DNA of 64,000 bases from Streptomyces sp. NRRL F-5135 (GCF_000719775.1 NZ_JOHR01000022.1:1-64000), one strand, 5' to 3'. Positions 7,780 to 16,925 are shown, counted from the stretch's first letter. Translations and numbers: made by a program. Notes: generated from the sequence alone by a model not told the origin.

Positions 7780-10131
7780 CTACGGCAATCCCCACGGCGG
7801 AGCCGGCTCATGGGGCGTCACCGGACGTATCGTCAGGTCCGGATCGTCGCCCGCCGCCGTGATGAGCGCCGACTCTCCCTTCGCGAGCGGGATGCGGATC
7901 TCACCCTCACCGACCCGCTCGTACCGCACCGGCCGTCCCCGTCCGTCGCGGACCTCCACCGGCCCCTCGATGCCGTGGCGCACGACACAGGGGGCGCCCG
8001 CCTCGCTGGTGAGCCGCACCCAGCGCGTCGCGCCCTCCTCCCGTACGGCGCTGAGCAGGAAGGCACCCTGCGTACGGAAGTCGTGGACGGCCAGTTCCCG
8101 CCAGGCGGCCGGCAGCGCGGGGAAGACCCGCACCACCCCGCCCCAGCTCTGGCAGATCATGTCGTGCAGCGACTGGGCGGCGGAGAGCGGGGTCTCGATG
8201 ACCGGGCCCGATTCCTTGTACATCGTGTTGGGCTGGACGAAGCGCTCCATCAGCTGACCGAGGAACGCGAGCGCGTCGTCCCCCTTGCCGAGCAGGGCCG
8301 ACATGGAGGCCGCGCCCGTGAAGGTGTAGCCCTGGAGGGCCCCTTCGAAGCCCACCCAGTGGGCGAGGGACTTCTCGACGAGCGCCCGTTCGTCCGCGGT
8401 CCGCCCCGTGATCTCGTACAGCGGATAGACGGCGAGCAGATGTGAGTAGTGCCGATGGGACTTGGCGAAGGGGACGCCCGCCCCGATCATGAAACCGTCG
8501 CCGTCCACCGGGTACGGGACGAGCTTGGCCAGCACCTCTCGCCAGCGGGCCGCCAGCGGGTCTCGAACGCGGAGCAGTTCGGCCGCGTCGAGCAGGGTGC
8601 GGCATCCCCATCGAAGCAGCATCAGGTCGTAATTCGTGTCCGGCGCGGTGACCCCGTACTCCGGAGAGAACGTGGCCGGCAGATGCAGGGCACCGTCGGA
8701 GCCGGGCTCCAGGAAGTGCAGGTAGTAGTTGACGGCCCTGCGCAGCAGCGGGAAGAGGACGTCGCTGAGGACGGCCCTGTCCATGGTGTGGCGGTAGCTC
8801 AGCCAGACGTTGTGCAGCGCCCAGGTGAGATTCCCGACCTCCGGCGTGGGGGTTTCCTGGCCGGGGACGCCCACGCCGTAACCGGTGCCCGGATCGGTGG
8901 CACCACCGTTGACCAGCCGGGTGTCGGTGGTACGCGGAATCCCCATCGAGTCGGCGCGGTAGCGGGTGCTTACCTCCGCGCTGAGCTGGCCGCGGAACTC
9001 GCTCAACGCCCTGGTGACCGCGTCGAGTTCCAGATGGTTGGAGCCATGGATGAGCCAGTACTCCAGCTGGACGTTGAGGTTCCACCAGGTGTTGGGCCAT
9101 GGGGTCGGCTCCAGCCACGGCCCGCACGTCGCCATCACCGGCGCGTCCTTACGGGCGGCCGAAGCGATCTTGTACAGCTGGATCCAGTAGAAGCGCTGCA
9201 ACCGTGCGTCGGGCAGGGACAGGAAGCTCTTGCGGTAGTAGCGCCGCCACCACCCGCGGTGGGGGAGGACGAGCGGGTCGTACGGTACGGCCGCGCGCGC
9301 CCGTACCGTGTGCAGCGCCCGGTCCCGGGCGGTGTTCCCCGGGTGGGAGTGCGCGACGGTCACATACAGGGTGTGGGTGCCCCGGCGTTCCACGTTCCGC
9401 CAGGCGGTGACGTGCTGCCCGCCCGCGAGCAGCGGCTGGGCGGCGGCCGTCACCTCCCCGTGCCGCTCGGTCACGGCCGGCGGATTGCCCTCGTACCCGT
9501 CGGGAAGCGGCTTGAACGCGGCGCGCGGGCTGATCGCCTCGGCCGGGTGGAAGACCCAGCGGAAGCCCCGTTCGCCCCTGCTGGGGGTGACCTCGACCGC
9601 GAGGAGATCGGTCGAGGCGTGGACGAAGGCGCGCAAGGTCAACGTACCGGCCGACGTGGTGAGCGTGCCGGTCAACTCGGCGTCCCGCAGCCTCAGCCGC
9701 CAGTCGAGACCGGTGATGGTGCCGACCGGCTCCAGCGTGAAATGACCGATCGGCAGCCGGGCGAGGCCGAAGAGCGAGCCGAACCGTGGCCGGTGGTCCT
9801 GCACCGCGGAGTGCTGCACATTGAAACGGATGGCGTTCGCCTCCGGTTCGGCGTAGATGCCCGAGCCGAGGAAGCCGTTGCCCAGGAACGGGCCTTCGAA
9901 CCAGGTCGTGGGGCTCGTCCGCCACACCAGGTCGGCGTCGTCCAGGACGGCACGTCGGCTGTCCTCCGAGACGCGTGGTTCCCCGGTGCTGCGCGGCGAC
10001 GAGCCGGCGGCCTCGGACGGTGCCGCCGCCGAGGCAGGCGCCACCGCGGCGCCTCCCACGACCAGCGCACCGCCGAGCGCTGTGCCGGTGGCGAGCAGGG
10101 TCCTCCTCGACGGGTCTGGTGCGGTGGGCAT
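7780..10131 (-). CDS. Tat-exported GH95-like glycosidase (alpha-L-fucosidase or alpha-L-galactosidase type)
   Basis: A 783-residue protein with a Tat signal (Arg9–Arg10, then TLLATG and an Ala-rich stretch). The N-terminal part resembles the GH95 beta-sandwich, with the WFEGPFLGNGFLGSGIY entry motif. An (alpha/alpha)6 barrel follows, carrying the Asn-x-Asn pair (Asn351, Asn353 in WWNLNVQ) and Glu491 in FSPEYG, which fit the residues used by GH95 enzymes to activate water and donate a proton. GH95 acts on terminal alpha-L-fucose or alpha-L-galactose of xyloglucan, pectin side chains and glycoproteins. The ATG at 10131 has a strong GGGAGG. It converges with the GH127 gene and shares LacI-like sites upstream. 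Confidence 0.8.
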   Translation of the reverse strand: MPTAPDPSRRTLLATGTALGGALVVGGAAVAPASAAAPSEAAGSSPRSTGEPRVSEDSRRAVLDDADLVWRTSPTTWFEGPFLGNGFLGSGIYAEPEANAIRFNVQHSAVQDHRPRFGSLFGLARLPIGHFTLEPVGTITGLDWRLRLRDAELTGTLTTSAGTLTLRAFVHASTDLLAVEVTPSRGERGFRWVFHPAEAISPRAAFKPLPDGYEGNPPAVTERHGEVTAAAQPLLAGGQHVTAWRNVERRGTHTLYVTVAHSHPGNTARDRALHTVRARAAVPYDPLVLPHRGWWRRYYRKSFLSLPDARLQRFYWIQLYKIASAARKDAPVMATCGPWLEPTPWPNTWWNLNVQLEYWLIHGSNHLELDAVTRALSEFRGQLSAEVSTRYRADSMGIPRTTDTRLVNGGATDPGTGYGVGVPGQETPTPEVGNLTWALHNVWLSYRHTMDRAVLSDVLFPLLRRAVNYYLHFLEPGSDGALHLPATFSPEYGVTAPDTNYDLMLLRWGCRTLLDAAELLRVRDPLAARWREVLAKLVPYPVDGDGFMIGAGVPFAKSHRHYSHLLAVYPLYEITGRTADERALVEKSLAHWVGFEGALQGYTFTGAASMSALLGKGDDALAFLGQLMERFVQPNTMYKESGPVIETPLSAAQSLHDMICQSWGGVVRVFPALPAAWRELAVHDFRTQGAFLLSAVREEGATRWVRLTSEAGAPCVVRHGIEGPVEVRDGRGRPVRYERVGEGEIRIPLAKGESALITAAGDDPDLTIRPVTPHEPAPPWGLP

Positions 10132-10362
10132 CGTGACCTCCCGGCGTCTTCTGTGCTCCCAACACGATTCATCCGAGCTATCCAAGTAGGGACGGTAAGG
10201 ATGCCGCAATCTGGCGTCAATAGAGCGGGAGAGGTCCGATGTGTATATGCGTGGGGCGCGTGGCACTCCCCACTCGATGAGGCACCGCCCGGTCACCCGA
10301 CCGCCGTACCGCTCGTCGATCAAGCCCGGGACGCGTCCCAGCAGTCCGTTCCCGGCCGCTTC

Positions 10363-10404
10363 CGGAAGCGCTCGGCAACGTTCGACCCGTCGCAAAGCGT
10401 TTTC
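10363..10404. promoter_or_regulatory. Possible LacI-type sites in the GH95 leader
   Basis: Two short elements resemble the palindrome of the GH43/GH127 intergenic region: GGAAGCGCT followed by CGGCAACGTT, and CAAAGCGTTTTCG (10393–10405), which matches GAAAGCGCTTTCG in 11 of 13 bases. They lie about 230–270 bases upstream of the GH95 start codon. A shared sugar-responsive repressor is an inference. Confidence 0.35.
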
Positions 10405-10558
10405 GGGCACGCCCGAAAGGGTCGCTCCGGCAGGAGCGCGTCGGTGACCATCAGTGGCGCCCGGGTGCGCCGTCGTCCGGATTCGTGCCACGTGCGGAAG
10501 ACGGACGCGATGTCCGCGGCCGACACCGTACGAATCCACCGGTGGATCCTGGAGTGAA

Positions 10559-10741
10559 CTGTCCGTTCTGAAGCGCGTCGTGTCCGCCGCGGCGGCAGCC
10601 TCGGCCCTGCTCACCGTGGCAGTGGTCGGTCCGGCGTCCGCGGAGACCAAGGAGGCCCGCTGGGCGGCCCCGGCCACCGCCGCGCCCACGAACGGCAGCG
10701 CGGCCCCGGTCGTTTCCGACCGGGGCCGAGTCTGTTCATGA
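10559..10741 (+). pseudogene. Remnant of a small secreted protein
   Basis: A 60-residue frame begins with SVLKRVVSAAAAASALLTVA and continues to an ASA cleavage-like site, a textbook Streptomyces signal peptide. A GGAG precedes it, but only CTG codons are available as a start. Only about 30 residues follow the signal peptide, and the last of these overlap a terminator-like hairpin. I read it as the 5' end of a lost secreted protein whose start codon has also decayed. A genuine tiny secreted peptide using CTG is less likely. Confidence 0.3.
10701..10728. terminator. Perfect 12-bp stem hairpin
   Basis: CGGCCCCGGTCG and its exact reverse complement are separated by TTTC. It lacks a T-tract, which is common for Streptomyces terminators. 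It would isolate the helR promoter from upstream transcription. Confidence 0.7.
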
Positions 10742-10818
10742 GGCCCGGCCCAGACGGGTATCGGAGAGGGCAAGGGGAAGCACCCGCTCCTTGCCACTCT
10801 CAACTTATAGCGCACCGG

Positions 10819-10837
10819 GGGGCTTGCGGCAAGGCCC
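10819..10837 (+). promoter_or_regulatory. Rifamycin-associated element (RAE)
   Basis: GGGGCTTGCGGCAAGGCCC matches, as I remember it, the 19-bp near-palindrome described upstream of rifamycin-inactivating and helR genes in actinobacteria. It lies 195 bases before the helR start codon, downstream of a hairpin that blocks readthrough. Together they suggest that helR here is induced by rifamycins. Confidence 0.85.
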
Positions 10838-11031
10838 TGGGGATGCTGCAGAATCGCCGGCCGAGGCCAGAATCGGCCCCGCCGTTCCCGGCGACCTGAA
10901 CTCACAACGGCCAGGGTGCCACGGCAGGTGGAGCGTCGCTCCTCCCGGCCTTCAGGTCCGTCACACCGGTGCGGACGCCTTGCCCATGCCCCATGGTCGC
11001 CGGCGAGCGACCACAGATCGGAGCCGATGCC

Positions 11032-13221
11032 GTGCAACCGCTGACCACCAGCGTGTTCGACCTTCCCGACCACCTCTCGCCCAAGGCCGACCCGGCGCTG
11101 GTCGCCGGCGACGAGCAGCACCTCGCGGCCATCGCCGAGCGCCTCGGGCAAACGATCGCGGAACTGTCCGACCGCCTCGACGCCGAGCGCAGATCGCCCG
11201 GCGGTGTGGGACGGCAGGCGATGGACCGGGACATGGAGATCCACCGGCTGACCGCTCGCCTGCGCACACTGCGTCGCTTCGGTGTGGACCTGTGCCTCGG
11301 ACGCATGGTAGGCGCGGGCAACCAAGAACCGGTGTACGTCGGGCGGCTCGGCCTCACGGACAGTACGGGCCGCCGACTGCTGCTCGACTGGCGTTCCCCC
11401 GCGGCCGAGCCGTTCTTCGGAGCCACCCACGCCAACCCGATGGGGCTGGCGAGCCGCCGCCGGTACCGCTGGACTCGCGGCCGGATCAGCGATTACTGGG
11501 ACGAGGTGTTCGCCTCGGACGGGATTGCCGGGCACGCCGCGCTGGACGACCAGTCCGCCTTCATCGCAAGCCTGGGCAGCGACAGATCGGAACGGATGCG
11601 CGACGTACTCGGCACCATCCAGGCCGACCAGGACGCCATCATCCGCGCGGGGTCCCGCGGCGCTCTCGTCGTCGACGGCGGCCCGGGCACGGGGAAGACC
11701 GTCGTCGCCCTGCACCGCTCCGCCTACCTCCTCCACTCGGACCCTCGTCTCGGTCACCGTCGGGGCGGTGTGCTGTTCGTCGGACCGCACCGGCCCTACC
11801 TGTCCTACGTCGCAGACGTCCTCCCCAGCCTCGGGGAGGACGGTGTGCAGACCTGCACCCTGCGGGACCTCGTCACCGAGGGAGCCACGGCAGCGGTCGA
11901 GTCCGACCCGGACGTGGCCCTCCTGAAGTCGTCCGCGCGCCTGGTGAAGGCGATCGAGACGGCCGTCAGGTTCTACGAGGAGCCGCCCACCCGGGGGATG
12001 ACGGTCACGACCCACTGGTCCGACATCTGGCTGAGCGCCGCCGACTGGGCCGCGGCCTTCGAAGCGGCAGAACCCGGTACTCCGCACAACGAGGCACGCG
12101 ACCAGGTCTGGGAGGAACTGCTCACCATCCTGGTGGACAAGCACGACGCGGACGAGCACGACGCGGACGAGCACGACGACGGTGTCCCGGCCGCCCTGCT
12201 CCGCACATCGCTGCGGCGGAACAGGGAGCTGCGCAACGCCTTCGACCGCGCGTGGCCGCTGCTCGAAGCGGCCGACCTCGTGGGGGACCTCTGGACGGTG
12301 CCCGCCTACCTGCGGATGTGCGCCTCCTGGCTCGGCCCCCAGGACGTACGGAAACTGCGGCGTGAGGACGCCCAGGCCTGGACGGTGTCCGACCTGCCGC
12401 TCCTGGACGCGGCACGACAACGGCTCGGCGACCCGGAGGCGTCGCGGCGCAAGCGCCGGTACGAAGCCTCTGTCGCCGCCGAACGCGAGCGCATGGCAGG
12501 CGTCATCGACAACCTGCTCGACGCCGACGCCGACGCCGACGCCGACGGCGAGGGCGCGGTGACGATGCTGCACGGACAGGACCTGCGGGACACCCTGGTC
12601 GACGGGACCGCACCGCCCGGCGTCGCACCCGACCTGCTCGCTGGTCCGTTCGCGCACATCGTCGTGGACGAGGCGCAGGAACTGACCGACGCGGAGTGGC
12701 AGATGCTGCTGCTCCGCTGCCCGTCCCGGAGCTTCACCATCGTCGGGGACCGCGCCCAGGCCAGGCACGGGTTCACGGAGTCGTGGCGGGAACGGCTCGA
12801 ACGGGTCGGGCTCGACCGGATCGAGATGGCCTCCCTGAGCATCAACTACCGGACGCCGGAAGAAGTCATGACGGAAGCCGAGCCGGTCATCCGGGCCGTG
12901 CTTCCGGACGCCAATGTGCCGGCCTCCATCCGCAGCGGCGGCGTCCCCGTCGTCCACGGATCCGTATCGGATCTGCGGTCGGTCCTCGACACCTGGCTCG
13001 CCGCACATGCCGACGGGACCGCCTGCGTCATCGGCGATCCGACGTTCATACCGACGTCCCGCGTCCGGTCGCTGACCCCGGAGCTGTCGAAGGGGCTCGA
13101 GTTCGACCTCGTCGTCCTCGTCGAACCGGCCGGATTCGGAAACGGCATCGAAGGAGCGGTCGACCGCTATGTCGCGATGACCCGAGCGACGCGGCAGCTC
13201 GTCATCCTCACCGGTTCCTGA
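11032..13221 (+). CDS. helR: RNA polymerase recycling motor ATPase HelR (HelD-like helicase)
   Basis: A 729-residue UvrD/HelD-like SF1 ATPase. Known HelR proteins displace rifamycins from RNA polymerase and rescue stalled polymerase, giving antibiotic tolerance. The N-terminus (residues 5–80, starting TTSVFDLPDHL) is the HelD-type arm that enters the polymerase. Walker A is GGPGTGKT (Lys222) and the Walker B is VDEAQE (Asp546). The C-terminal motifs INYRTPEEV, ELSKGLEFD and VDRYVAMTRATRQL are intact. The GTG start at 11032 has GGAG eight bases upstream, and the known HelR N-terminus supports it. A RAE precedes the gene. Two low-complexity acidic repeats (12142–12171 and 12520–12543) look like loop expansions. 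Confidence 0.93.
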   Translation: MQPLTTSVFDLPDHLSPKADPALVAGDEQHLAAIAERLGQTIAELSDRLDAERRSPGGVGRQAMDRDMEIHRLTARLRTLRRFGVDLCLGRMVGAGNQEPVYVGRLGLTDSTGRRLLLDWRSPAAEPFFGATHANPMGLASRRRYRWTRGRISDYWDEVFASDGIAGHAALDDQSAFIASLGSDRSERMRDVLGTIQADQDAIIRAGSRGALVVDGGPGTGKTVVALHRSAYLLHSDPRLGHRRGGVLFVGPHRPYLSYVADVLPSLGEDGVQTCTLRDLVTEGATAAVESDPDVALLKSSARLVKAIETAVRFYEEPPTRGMTVTTHWSDIWLSAADWAAAFEAAEPGTPHNEARDQVWEELLTILVDKHDADEHDADEHDDGVPAALLRTSLRRNRELRNAFDRAWPLLEAADLVGDLWTVPAYLRMCASWLGPQDVRKLRREDAQAWTVSDLPLLDAARQRLGDPEASRRKRRYEASVAAERERMAGVIDNLLDADADADADGEGAVTMLHGQDLRDTLVDGTAPPGVAPDLLAGPFAHIVVDEAQELTDAEWQMLLLRCPSRSFTIVGDRAQARHGFTESWRERLERVGLDRIEMASLSINYRTPEEVMTEAEPVIRAVLPDANVPASIRSGGVPVVHGSVSDLRSVLDTWLAAHADGTACVIGDPTFIPTSRVRSLTPELSKGLEFDLVVLVEPAGFGNGIEGAVDRYVAMTRATRQLVILTGS

Positions 13222-13361
13222 CACCGCCGGGGCGAGGACGGTGCGGGCCGAGCAGGTCGAGCGCCGGAACAGGGGTAGCGCCAGGGAAGCCACGGGAAGC
13301 AGCCGCGTTCGCCACCGGAGAGGCGCACGACCCGGTGTGCGAACTGCCCCGTACGCGGCCG

Positions 13362-13376
13362 GTACGTGGCACGTAC
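13362..13376. promoter_or_regulatory. Inverted repeat upstream of tap
   Basis: GTACGT–GGC–ACGTAC is a perfect 6-bp inverted repeat, flanked by further GTACG copies at 13351 and 13384. It ends 47 bases before the tap start codon and is a candidate operator, possibly for autoregulation by the XRE-type domain of Tap. Confidence 0.4.
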
Positions 13377-13422
13377 GCGCTTCGTACGCTCCACGCTAGG
13401 GTTGGGGGACAGGAGGTTCTCC

Positions 13423-15774
13423 ATGTCAGAGCTGTTCGACGCGGTGGACGCGCTGGTCGCGTCCCGCTCCCCGCTACCGCCGCCGGCGGAGCGCAAGCGG
13501 TTGCGTCAGGCGCACGGCCTGACGCTGGACGAGGTGGCCGCCGCACTGCGGGTGCGGCGGGCGACGGTCAGCGGCTGGGAGGCAGGCAGGACCGAACCGC
13601 GTCCGCCGGAGCGCGACGCCTACGCCCGCATGCTGAGGCAGCTCGCCCAGCTCTACCCCGCCGATCCCCACCCCGCTGCTCCGGAGCCGGACGCGGCCAC
13701 GACGCCGGAGGCATTCCCAGGCACCACCCCGCCGGCCCCCGCGCCATCAGCGGCGCAGACCGCCTCCCCGGGACAGGCGCCGACCCTGCCCCCGGCCACT
13801 GCCGCCGCGGACGTCACGGAGTCCACGGACGCCACCGGCGTCACGGAGGCCATGGACAACACGGAGGCCATGGACAACACGGAGGCCATGGACAACACGG
13901 AGGTCACGGACGTCACGGCGAAGAGCGCTCCGCGGCGGTCCGTTCCCGTGGCGCGGCCGGCCACCTCCAGGACGTCGTCGACGCTGCGGCGCCCGGCTGC
14001 GCGGAAGGCGGCCCCGGCGAACGCCCCGGCGGCCGGTACCGACCCACGGTTCGCGAACGGGCCGCTGCTCGTCATCGATGCCACCGCCGACCGCCAGGTG
14101 ATCGGCTACGGCATCGGCGGACTGGTCGTGGACGTGCCCGTCAAGTCCCTTCCCACGCTGGTGGAGTGGACGCTGCGGGAGGCACAGCTCGGGGCCTCGA
14201 AGCTGCATGGCTCCGGCAAGGACGCCGACCCGCTCCTGGTACTCACCCAGGCCGCGTGCGAGCGGTACGGGCTGCCGGTCACACTGTCGGAGTCCGAGCG
14301 GTTCGCCGGGCGCCTCCCGGACGGGCACAAGGTCCTCAAACAGCTCGACCGGGCCGACTGGCGCCTGACGAAGCGGGGATTCGGTCCGTGGGCGCGCATC
14401 CACCGACCCGCGCAAGGCCGGCAGAGACAGTGTGTCCAGTTGTGCATCCTGCCGTGGAACGCGCTCGACACCCGCACCTGGGGCCACGCCGCGCGACTTG
14501 AGTCGGCCGAACTCGCCCGGGTGCTGGGCATCTACGCCCAGCGGGTCATGACGCCGCGCGGCTCCACCGCCGTGACCGGTCTCGAGCTGATGACCGCCCT
14601 CAACCCGCCGACCCGCGCGAGCGAACCGGACCAGGACGGCAGGCGCCACAGGGAGCACCGGCCCGGCTCGCTGGGCGAGCACCCGACGGAGTGCGCGCCG
14701 TGCGAGGCGCCCGACGGACATCCGCTGCTCTCCGGCCTGCCCCGCTTCCACCGGCGGGGCCCGGACGAGATGCTGTTCGAGGAGGCCTACGACTGGGCGC
14801 GGGAGCTGACCGACGCCGAGTGCATGCGGCGGTTCCTGGTCGGCGTCGATGTCAACCTCGCCTTCGGCGCGGCCGCCAACGGTGTGGTTGTCGGCCTGGC
14901 GACGCCGCCCGTGCACGTCGGCAACCCGCGGTTCGACCCGGCGCTGCCCGGGGCATGGCTGGTCGACCTCTCCCACGTCGACCTCTCCCACGTAATCGTC
15001 GGCAAACAGTGGCGGCGGCTCGAAGGCGCCCTGCTGCCCAGCCCGTTCACGCCCACCGGCGAACGCCCCGAGGGGCCCGCGTGGTACGCGACCCCGACGG
15101 TGGCGTACGCCGTGGAACTCGGCTACGACGTCGCCCCGATCGAGGCCTGGGTGAGGGAGGAGAAGGGAAAGTTCCTGGACGGCTGGTACAAGCGGCTGCG
15201 CAACGCCTACGTCGACACCATGGCGGACCTGGGCGTGGGGGAGAAGCTTCCGCCGGCGGAGTTCCTGGAGGCGATGGACGGCTACAAGGGGCGCGATGCG
15301 GAGACCGCGATCGTCCTGGACGCCATCAAGTCCACGGTGAAGGGCGGCATCGGCAAGCTCAGGGAACGGGCGCGCGGCGGTGGCTGGAAGCCCGGGCAGG
15401 CGTGGCCGGCCCTCTCCCGGCCGACCTGGCGGCCCGACATTCGCGCCGCCGTCATCTCCCGGGCACGCGTCAACATGCACCGCAAGATGCTCAACCTGGC
15501 CGCGGCCACGGGCCGGTACCCCGTAGCGGTATTGTCGGACTGCGCCGTGTACGCCGCCGACGGGCCGTCCCCGCTGGATGTCCTGCCGTACGACGCCGAT
15601 GGCAAGACCGTGCCCGGCAGCTTCCGGCTCGGGGTGTCGCCGGGCATGGTCAAGCACGAGGGCACCCGGACGACCCTGTGGGGCGAGGAAGTGCGCGAAA
15701 GGCACGGCCAGGTCCTCAACCTCGCCCGCTACATCAAGACGGGCGAGGTCACCGCCAAGGACGACGGAGAGTAA
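13423..15774 (+). CDS. tap: Telomere-associated protein Tap
   Basis: A 783-residue protein that matches Tap of Streptomyces linear replicons in architecture and context. Tap binds the 3' telomeric overhang and recruits the terminal protein for end patching. Residues 20–75 form an XRE-type helix-turn-helix (LTLDEVAAALRVRRATVSGWEAGRTEPRPPE is its core, only partly quoted here as ATVSGWEAG). A Pro/Ala/Thr-rich linker (about 85–225) follows, including three exact six-residue repeats EAMDNT. The large C-terminal part (about 230–783) has no enzymatic motif I can name. ATG 13423 is preceded by a perfect AGGAGG. It is directly followed by tpg. Confidence 0.87.
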   Translation: MSELFDAVDALVASRSPLPPPAERKRLRQAHGLTLDEVAAALRVRRATVSGWEAGRTEPRPPERDAYARMLRQLAQLYPADPHPAAPEPDAATTPEAFPGTTPPAPAPSAAQTASPGQAPTLPPATAAADVTESTDATGVTEAMDNTEAMDNTEAMDNTEVTDVTAKSAPRRSVPVARPATSRTSSTLRRPAARKAAPANAPAAGTDPRFANGPLLVIDATADRQVIGYGIGGLVVDVPVKSLPTLVEWTLREAQLGASKLHGSGKDADPLLVLTQAACERYGLPVTLSESERFAGRLPDGHKVLKQLDRADWRLTKRGFGPWARIHRPAQGRQRQCVQLCILPWNALDTRTWGHAARLESAELARVLGIYAQRVMTPRGSTAVTGLELMTALNPPTRASEPDQDGRRHREHRPGSLGEHPTECAPCEAPDGHPLLSGLPRFHRRGPDEMLFEEAYDWARELTDAECMRRFLVGVDVNLAFGAAANGVVVGLATPPVHVGNPRFDPALPGAWLVDLSHVDLSHVIVGKQWRRLEGALLPSPFTPTGERPEGPAWYATPTVAYAVELGYDVAPIEAWVREEKGKFLDGWYKRLRNAYVDTMADLGVGEKLPPAEFLEAMDGYKGRDAETAIVLDAIKSTVKGGIGKLRERARGGGWKPGQAWPALSRPTWRPDIRAAVISRARVNMHRKMLNLAAATGRYPVAVLSDCAVYAADGPSPLDVLPYDADGKTVPGSFRLGVSPGMVKHEGTRTTLWGEEVRERHGQVLNLARYIKTGEVTAKDDGE
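13846..13899 (+). repeat. Three exact 18-bp tandem repeats inside tap
   Basis: The unit GAGGCCATGGACAACACG occurs three times (13846–13863, 13864–13881, 13882–13899), adding EAMDNT units in the flexible linker of Tap. The absence of any mismatch suggests recent expansion. Confidence 0.9.
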
Positions 15775-15786
15775 GGGGACACACCG

Positions 15787-16341
15787 ATGGACACGGTGGG
15801 AGGCGGTCTCGACGCCGCGCTGCGGAAGGCGTTCACGCGGCCGATCCCGAAGAGCGCCGGTGCCCGGATGCGGTATCTGGTCAAGCAGCTCAAGGGCACT
15901 GGATCCGTCGCCGAGTTGCTCGGCATCAGCCGGCGCACCGTCGAGCGGTACGTGAAGGACCAGATCAAGCGTCCCCGCCGGGACCTCGCGGACCGTCTGG
16001 AGGACGAGGTGAGGAAGCGGTGGCAACCGCAGATCCGCGCCAGGGCCCGGCAAACCGCGGTCACCACCGCCGGCATCGTCGTCGACACCCGTGCCCGGTT
16101 CGGCTACACCGCCGCGCCGGGCAGCACCGACGACGCCCGACTGCGCCATCTCACCGTCGCACTGGCGCCACAGCACGCCGCGCGTCTCTTCGAGGCCAGG
16201 GACGCCGGCGGCACCGAGCGGCAGTTGCGCGACATCGCGGCCGAGGCGCTGGGCGAGGTCTACTTCCGCGACAACGGCCGCCGCGCCCACGGCCTGGAAG
16301 TCGAGTTCACCGACGTCGAACACCTTGAGTTCGATCTCTGA
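15787..16341 (+). CDS. tpg: Telomere terminal protein Tpg
   Basis: A 184-residue protein with the length and organisation of Streptomyces Tpg, which is covalently attached to the 5' telomere ends and primes end patching. Residues 20–75 contain the reverse-transcriptase-like/DNA-binding start (FTRPIPKSAGARMRYL) and a helix-turn-helix (GSVAELLGISRRTVERYVKD). The C-terminus is acidic (EVEFTDVEHLEFDL). It lies 12 bases after tap, and the order tap–tpg is the conserved one. The pair places this window on a chromosome arm or a linear plasmid. Confidence 0.92.
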   Translation: MDTVGGGLDAALRKAFTRPIPKSAGARMRYLVKQLKGTGSVAELLGISRRTVERYVKDQIKRPRRDLADRLEDEVRKRWQPQIRARARQTAVTTAGIVVDTRARFGYTAAPGSTDDARLRHLTVALAPQHAARLFEARDAGGTERQLRDIAAEALGEVYFRDNGRRAHGLEVEFTDVEHLEFDL

Positions 16342-16418
16342 TCAGGCCGTGCGACCACCGGCCGGGGCCGACGGCGGCGGTATGCCGCACCGCACCGGTC
16401 ACCAGCTGACCGGCAGCG

Positions 16419-16772
16419 TTGCGTGACACCAGGTTTGTCAAGAGGCGCGGTGCCGAGAGCTGGGACAAAGCCGCGGCCCTGACTCAGAAGCACGGCCGCT
16501 GGGCCGTGTTCGTCGGGCGTCTCATACCGTTCGGGCTCGTGCAATGCGTCGTGCCCGCTGTGGCCGGTGCGGCAGGCATGCGTTACCGCACGTACCTGCC
16601 TCGGGTGGCGGCAGGCGCGGCCTGTTCGACAGGGCCGCCCCTTCTGATCGGCGTCGGTGTCGTCGCAGGGCTGAAGAACGCCGGCACCATAGGCCTGTTC
16701 GTCCTTGCGGGCCTGCTGCTCACGCTCGTAGCGGCCCTCCTGATCCGTAAAAGGCGCGAAGCCGGGACGGAC
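16419..16772 (+). pseudogene. C-terminal remnant of a DedA-family membrane protein
   Basis: The frame encodes the C-terminal half of a DedA/SNARE-associated membrane protein. It has the HGRWAVFVGRLIPFG loop, the conserved VAGAAGM segment and two further hydrophobic helices, ending LLIRKRRE. The N-terminal half, including the first membrane segments, is missing and no start codon with a ribosome site is present. The frame runs without a stop into the snapalysin gene, so the original 3' end is also lost. It is read as a decayed fragment, not a fusion protein. Confidence 0.6.
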
Positions 16773-16925
16773 GCGAGGGCCGCACGGGTACCCGCTCCGG
16801 GGCGGACGCCGACGACGGTTTTCGGCACGGCCGCCGGATTGACGGATTGCTGTCAGGCCTCGCTGGGCAGTGAGCAGGGGAATCGTGTCATGAGCACGAC
16901 TGTCTCTCCTGTGAGGAGGCCGACC

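Larger units (their letters stand above)
10132..11031. other. 900-base region between GH95 and helR
   Basis: No intact gene is recognised here. It holds, in order, possible LacI-type sites in the GH95 leader (10363–10404), a remnant of a secreted peptide (10559–10741), a strong hairpin (10701–10728) and a rifamycin-associated element (10819–10837) that belongs to helR. Open frames on either strand through 10220–10550 lack recognisable protein character. Confidence 0.5.

Noticed and set aside
8449..10557. Forward frame of about 700 codons opposite GH95
   Set aside because: No recognisable domain, no ribosome site, and mirrored codon positions of the GH95 gene.
7780..13293. A single reverse frame of more than 1800 codons covering the GH95 gene and the helR region
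   Set aside because: Only the part from 10131 downwards has protein character (Tat signal and GH95 motifs, with a ribosome site at 10131). The upstream part is the antisense of helR, kept open by high GC content.
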